From positions 8,095,561 to 8,159,560 of the forward strand of contig NC_069093.1 of NCBI RefSeq assembly GCF_947172395.1: DNA of 64,000 bases, given 5' to 3'. The DNA comes from Bicyclus anynana. Lineage: Eukaryota > Arthropoda > Insecta > Lepidoptera > Nymphalidae. This document shows, one piece after another, positions 30,201 to 36,200 of this stretch (position 1 is the first letter of the stretch; each line of letters starts with the position of its first letter). The notes under the pieces are model-generated. The model made no database searches. It was given only the letters and a program-made list of their open reading frames with translations, and was not told the origin of the DNA. The position numbers were made by a program, and so were the translations under genes.

Positions 30201-33200
30201 ATGAAATCCTGAATAAGGTGAGTCAAGTGAGAGAGAGATATTCAGTGGATATGACCTCTGCCTCTGATTCTGGAGGGTGTGGGTTCGAATCTGGTCCGGG
30301 GCGTGCACTTCCAACTTTTTAGTTGTGTGCATTTTAAGAAATTAAATATTACGTGTCTCAAACGGTAAAGGAAAAACATCGTAAGGAAACCTGCATACAT
30401 GAGAATTTTCATAATTCTCTGCGTGTGAAGTCTGCCAATCATTGGCCCAGCGTGGTGGACTATTGGCCTAACCCCTCTCATTCTGAGAGGAGACTCGATC
30501 TCAGCAGTGAGCCGAACATGGGTTAATAATGATAATGATTTTAATCTGTTATAAAAACAATATCACTAATCATTTCAACAAATCTCAAGGCCATAGTAAA
30601 GCCTCAAAAGGACTTTGGGTATTGTAGCATTGTAGCATACAACATGTCTTTGGATTCGTCTAAATTGCGAGAGTGACGAGCTATGTTATTCGATTTTTTT
30701 TCAATTACTTTTTTCGTCTTGCATTAATCCTGGGTGGATTAATGAGAAAATGAGAAAAAGAAACTTGTTTAGAAGCTCTCGTAAGGTGGGCTTACGAGAG
30801 CTTCTAAACAAGTTTTATAAAACTAACGACATAATATTGTACCTACGGTCCAAAGACACAATCAGTTGTCTATCAATCGGCTCACGGAAGATTATATTAA
30901 AGCTAGTCAAATGGTTTCTCACTTTTCATCATTTAAAACAACTTTTGTGCGCCATTTTTATTTAACGTTAACGTCAATTCAGTCTACACAGTACATGTCG
31001 CGGCTTAAATTCGCTATCATTCAACATCATTATCAGCCGATGGACGTACACTGCTGGACATAGGCCTCTTGCATGGACTTCCAAACACAACGGTCTCAAG
31101 ACACCACCATCCCTGCAACCCGCTTAACGTCCTCGGTCCACCAAGCGGGGAGTCTACCAACACTGCGCTTTTCAGTGCGGGGTCGCCATTCCAGCACCTT
31201 GGGACCCTAACTGCCATCGGTTCTTCGTACTATGTTTTATTCTGTTATATTATGGATCATTATTACTGTAAAAAAAAATCTTACAGGATTGCCATCATAG
31301 GAGCTAAATGTTCAAATTCTATCTTCTCTGTGATGTTCTTAGTCTTGATGTTTTCATCCTGTGTGGCGATGTAGATCAGGTTGCCTTCATCCTTCCATCC
31401 ATATTTTTTCACCCAGTGTTTTAGGGTCACATCATCAATTCCACAGAAGATTGTTGTCTGCCCATCGTCTTTTTCAGTTTCGCGTTTCGCTGAGCTATGT
31501 CAGTGACTTTGAAATTCGATATAATACACTGAATTTAACTCCAATGAATATTGAAACAATGATGGTTCCAGTCATATTCCACAAAGGTAGCTTTCGAGTA
31601 AACAGGGTTTAAATACTAAAGTGTTTGTTGCTATTCTACTGTGTTAGGTATTCTACAAGGAGAGCCCGCATCGCCCGCCGGCGCCGCGTGCGGACGAAGA
31701 CGGCGACGTGGCCAGCGAGCGCAGCGCTGTGCAAGCTCTCACGCGGACGGAGCTCCCGCAGCACAGCCTGGTCTGCAGGGACCTTACCAAGTTCTACAAG
31801 GACTTCCTGGCTGTCAACAGACTTAGTTTCGGTGAGGGCATCTACATTTATAAAAAGTATAAAAGAATATCTTACTGACTGACTGACATGATGTCAACGC
31901 ACAGCCGTGTCTACTGGAGCTAGTAGGTAAGCTAAAATTTAAAAGTAAAACTTCTTTACCCACGCTTGCTTAATTAAACTGGTGAATGCCTTACGAAAAG
32001 TGTAATGGAACGAAGCTTTTAAGATGCGTGCTGCCTTCTACAGGCATGATGTGTGGGTCTTCTCCGGCCCGTAAGCCTAGGAGTACGGGCCTCGAGGCCT
32101 CCTTGCCCGGGTGCGTCGCGGGGGACCGTGCTCCCCCGGTTCTCTCTTCCATATACGGTGTAGACAAATACGGTGGCCCTGCGATTTTTCGCTATCCTGC
32201 ATCGCTATCGCGGCGGTCCTCAGTTGGTGGTGGGTGTTGGACTGCGATTTTTCGCTATCCTGGATCGCGGCGGTCCTCAGTTGGTAGTATGACGTACAGG
32301 GCTGCCATTCTTGCTTGAATAGCTGCCACTGGTCCATGGCCTTCGAGGTATACTGTCAGCCCGACCATCAGCAACTCCAGGGTAGGACTGGCTTCCCCCT
32401 GGTAGGGGGGGCCTGATGGTGGGCTTGCGATGCGGTCGCGGTAGGGGCTGCTGGGGTGGGCTCTGTTCCTCCTCTCCTCCGAACAGGGCGTTGAGGCTTG
32501 GGCGCGGTGGCGGACGCCGCCTTCGACTCTACATCGGCCTCCGAGCTGGGGAAAGAGCTTGTGGTGCTGCTGCCGTGTCAGCCGTTGGCACCTCACGGTC
32601 AGATTGGGCAGGAGTTGCAACCGATTCTGGGGCCGGTTGTTGTTGTGGATCGCTCTCCCGTCATTCTCGTTCCCGCTTGAGGATTAGGGATATTAGGGAT
32701 ATGAGGGATGACGGGAAAGTGCCTTCTACATGCATATGAAACAGTGTTTGTTATGTCTAAACTACCAGTAGATGGCGTTTTTAGAAAACTTTAATACAAT
32801 CCCTATTTGCACACTTCAAGAACCTGTCGCGATTCCGGAGGCTCATAAATGGCGCTTTTTTGTGACGTGACAACGTCTTATAATTCGATGGATCGGACTA
32901 CACAATTGGAAAAAATGACGTAATGCGTCGTTCCCTCGCTCTAGGGTTGCCAACTTTTTTACAAGAAATAAAGTATATCTGGTCTATAAAGATGAAAACG
33001 ACCATTTTCTTTTCAAAAATGCTACTATTCCATCAGTATTTTATGACATTGTGACGTTCAACTATCGTCAATAAACCGACTTTACAGACAACCGATTTTT
33101 TAAAGAAGCTTTAGTTCATCGTGTGGTCTAAAGCACGCTCGTGTTTTCTCCATGCATATATTTATCCTATCGTATAATAGTCAAGAATGATTGGCACCAC

Positions 33201-36200
33201 TTGTTTTTCAGCTGTGAACAAGGGCGAATGTTTCGGTCTGCTCGGCATCAACGGCGCGGGCAAGACGAGCACGTTCCGCATGCTGACGGGCGACGCGCGC
33301 ATCAGCTGCGGCGACGCGTACGTGCACGGGCTGTCGCTCAAGACGCGCATACAGGATGTGCACTCGCTTATTGGTAAGGCCTCTGACTGCCTCCGTGGCG
33401 CAGTGGTATGCGCGGTGGATTTACAAGACGGAGGTCCAGGGCTCGATCCTCGGCTGGGCCGATTGAGATTTTCTTAATTGATCCAGGTCTGGCTGGTGGG
33501 AGGCTTTGACTGACTAGTTACCACCCTACCGGCAAAGACGTACCGCCAAGCGATTTAGCGTTCCGGTACGATGCCGTGTAGAAACCGAAAGGGGTGTGGA
33601 TTTTCATCCTACTCCTAACAAGTTAGCCCGCTTCCATCTTAGACTGCATCATCACTTACGCACATCTAGAGTTCGCGCGTTATCTGGACGCAACAAGGCT
33701 TCCCTAGTATCTTGACTCGCGCGCAATACGCGCGAATCATGCGCGAGAGTCTGGCGTAGTGCACGCAATTTACGCGCGTATTTTGAATTTTCGCGATGCT
33801 TGTGGACGCGATGTGTTGATGTACTTCGACAACGCGTGTATGAATTCCCGCGATACGATTCGCGACGAATTCGCCCCTTCTAGATAAGGTCTAAGTGAAA
33901 CATCAAGAAAATATCCATCCCTATTACGGATAGTGTTTAATGAAAATCCTGTTACTTTCAATCAAAACCTGCCGAAAATCTTATAATTTTCATTGAACAC
34001 TAGCACTATATTGTACCAATACACTTTCCTTTTCTGCTTAGGATATTGTCCGCAATTCGACGCGCTATTAGACAACTTGACGGCACGGGAAACCCTCAAA
34101 ATATATTGTCTTCTTCGCGGTATACCTGTTAAAGTGGGCTCGGTGAGAGCTATTCAGTTGGCCGAAATGTTGGGTTTCATGAGACATTTCGACAAAAAGG
34201 TGAATACATCTTATTTATTCAATACTAGCGGATCTACTTAGATCTCTTTAATCCAGCCCTTACGGTAGTATCGCTGTATAAATGGAGTAACTTCTCCCGT
34301 TTTCCCAACATTTCCCTTTATGATCTGCTCCTATTGATCGTAGTGTGATGAAAAGTATACTATAACCTGCCCAGGAGTATGAAGAATAAGTGTAACAAGT
34401 TTCGTTAAAATTCGTCGAGTAGTTTTTGTTTCTATAAAGAACATACAGACGGACAGACGAAAATTTTACTATATATATACTATACTGATTGCATTTTTGG
34501 CATCAGTATCGATCACTAATCACTCTTCAATAGTTATTTTGGAAATATATTTCATGTACAGAATTGACCTCTCTGCAGATTTATTATAATTATAGATTTT
34601 TCTTGTATCACATGTTTAAATAACATAAGTCATTAACTATCTGTTTCTACTACTATGGTTAATCTGTTATATTGCATGTAGGTACACGAATGCAGCGGTG
34701 GCACAAAGAGGAAAATCAGCACTGCTCTAGCACTTCTTGGAGATTCGCCGTTAGTGTTCCTTGATGAGCCCACTACAGGTAATCCTCTTATTTGATAAAA
34801 GCTTTTTAAATGTGCATTTGGAAAATCTGATAATTTGAGCGTTACTTAAGGGAATGGTAGTGTTACAAAGTTACTGAATAAGTTTTGTATTTCTATTCAA
34901 GAACCACGAGCGCAGCTAATATATTTCTTTATTTTTGAAATAAATAATCCCGAATGCTAGTTGAAGTAATAAAAATCGTCTTATCAGTCCTCTGTCTTAA
35001 TTGTGCCTCTGAGTATATAATTATTGATCATATAAACTACCAAATGTCGCACTTTGATCATCATGGACCATTTTGTAGTCCAGTTTCAATTTAGCACTTC
35101 TAAATGTTATTATACTAGGCATGGACCCAGCGTCCAAGCGCCTGGTGTGGTCGTGCATCAGCGAGGCGGTGGGCGGCGGGCGCAGCATCGTGCTCACCTC
35201 GCACAGCATGGAGGAGTGCGAGGCATTGTGCTCCCGGCTCACGGTCATGGTCAACGGTCGACTGTTCTGTCTGGGGCCGCTGCAGCATCTGAAGAATAAG
35301 TTTTCTCAAGGTACTATTTACCCATGATGCAAATAGCGGCGGTATAAGTTTTTCTATGGCCCTTGATTGGACTTTGAGTTACCTTTGGCGAATGATAAGC
35401 TAAAGCTCTGCTAAGTTTAAATAGTAATGGGTAAGACATATGTGTCTATGTTCGCAAAACTGATGAGCTTTGGGTCCAAAGATATTGGAATGGCCCCATG
35501 CTGGAAAGCGCTATATAGTCTATGGTCAACCCTTCTACTAACGAAACAAAACATGTCGCAGAGCTTTTCCCTCCATCCATCGGCTAATGACTATGATCAT
35601 GATAAGATTTACTTAATAAGATTTTCTATGCAATTTTTTTATGCATTCAACGTTTCAAAGTTTAATTTGTTGAATAATAAAGTTATGTGCATTTTAAGAA
35701 ATTAAATATCACTTATGTCTCAAACGTTGAAGGAAAAACATCGTGAGGAAACCTTAAAACGCATACTCTCGGTTACGCGTTTTAAGGTTTCTTAATTCTC
35801 AATGTGTGTGAAGTCTGCCAATCCGCATTCTGCCAGCGTGGTTGACTAATTTTAACCCCTCTCATTCTGAGAGGAGACTTGTGCTTAACAGTGAGCCGCT
35901 TATGGGTTTATAACGATGATGATGATAATAAAGGTAACAATTCTATTACTGTACCATTCCAATATGACTCCTCTTCTATGGAATAAGTCTGCTTATAGTT
36001 TGCTTTGAGTTTTTATGTTGATTGTTCACAGGATACACTTTGATAGTGAAATGTAAAGCGGGACCAGACAGAGATGCCTGTGTCGCAAATATTCATCAGT
36101 ACGTCCTCGACAACTTTGCGGATGCGAAGCTTATGTGAGTATTGTCTTATGGACTCTAGCATAATTATATCTTTCTTATAATACGAGTATATTAAATTCT

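Noticed and set aside
32255..32620. 121-codon - strand frame in the GC-rich insert
   Set aside because: Proline and arginine-rich translation typical of GC-rich non-coding DNA; a LINE ORF1 origin is possible but no motif supports it.
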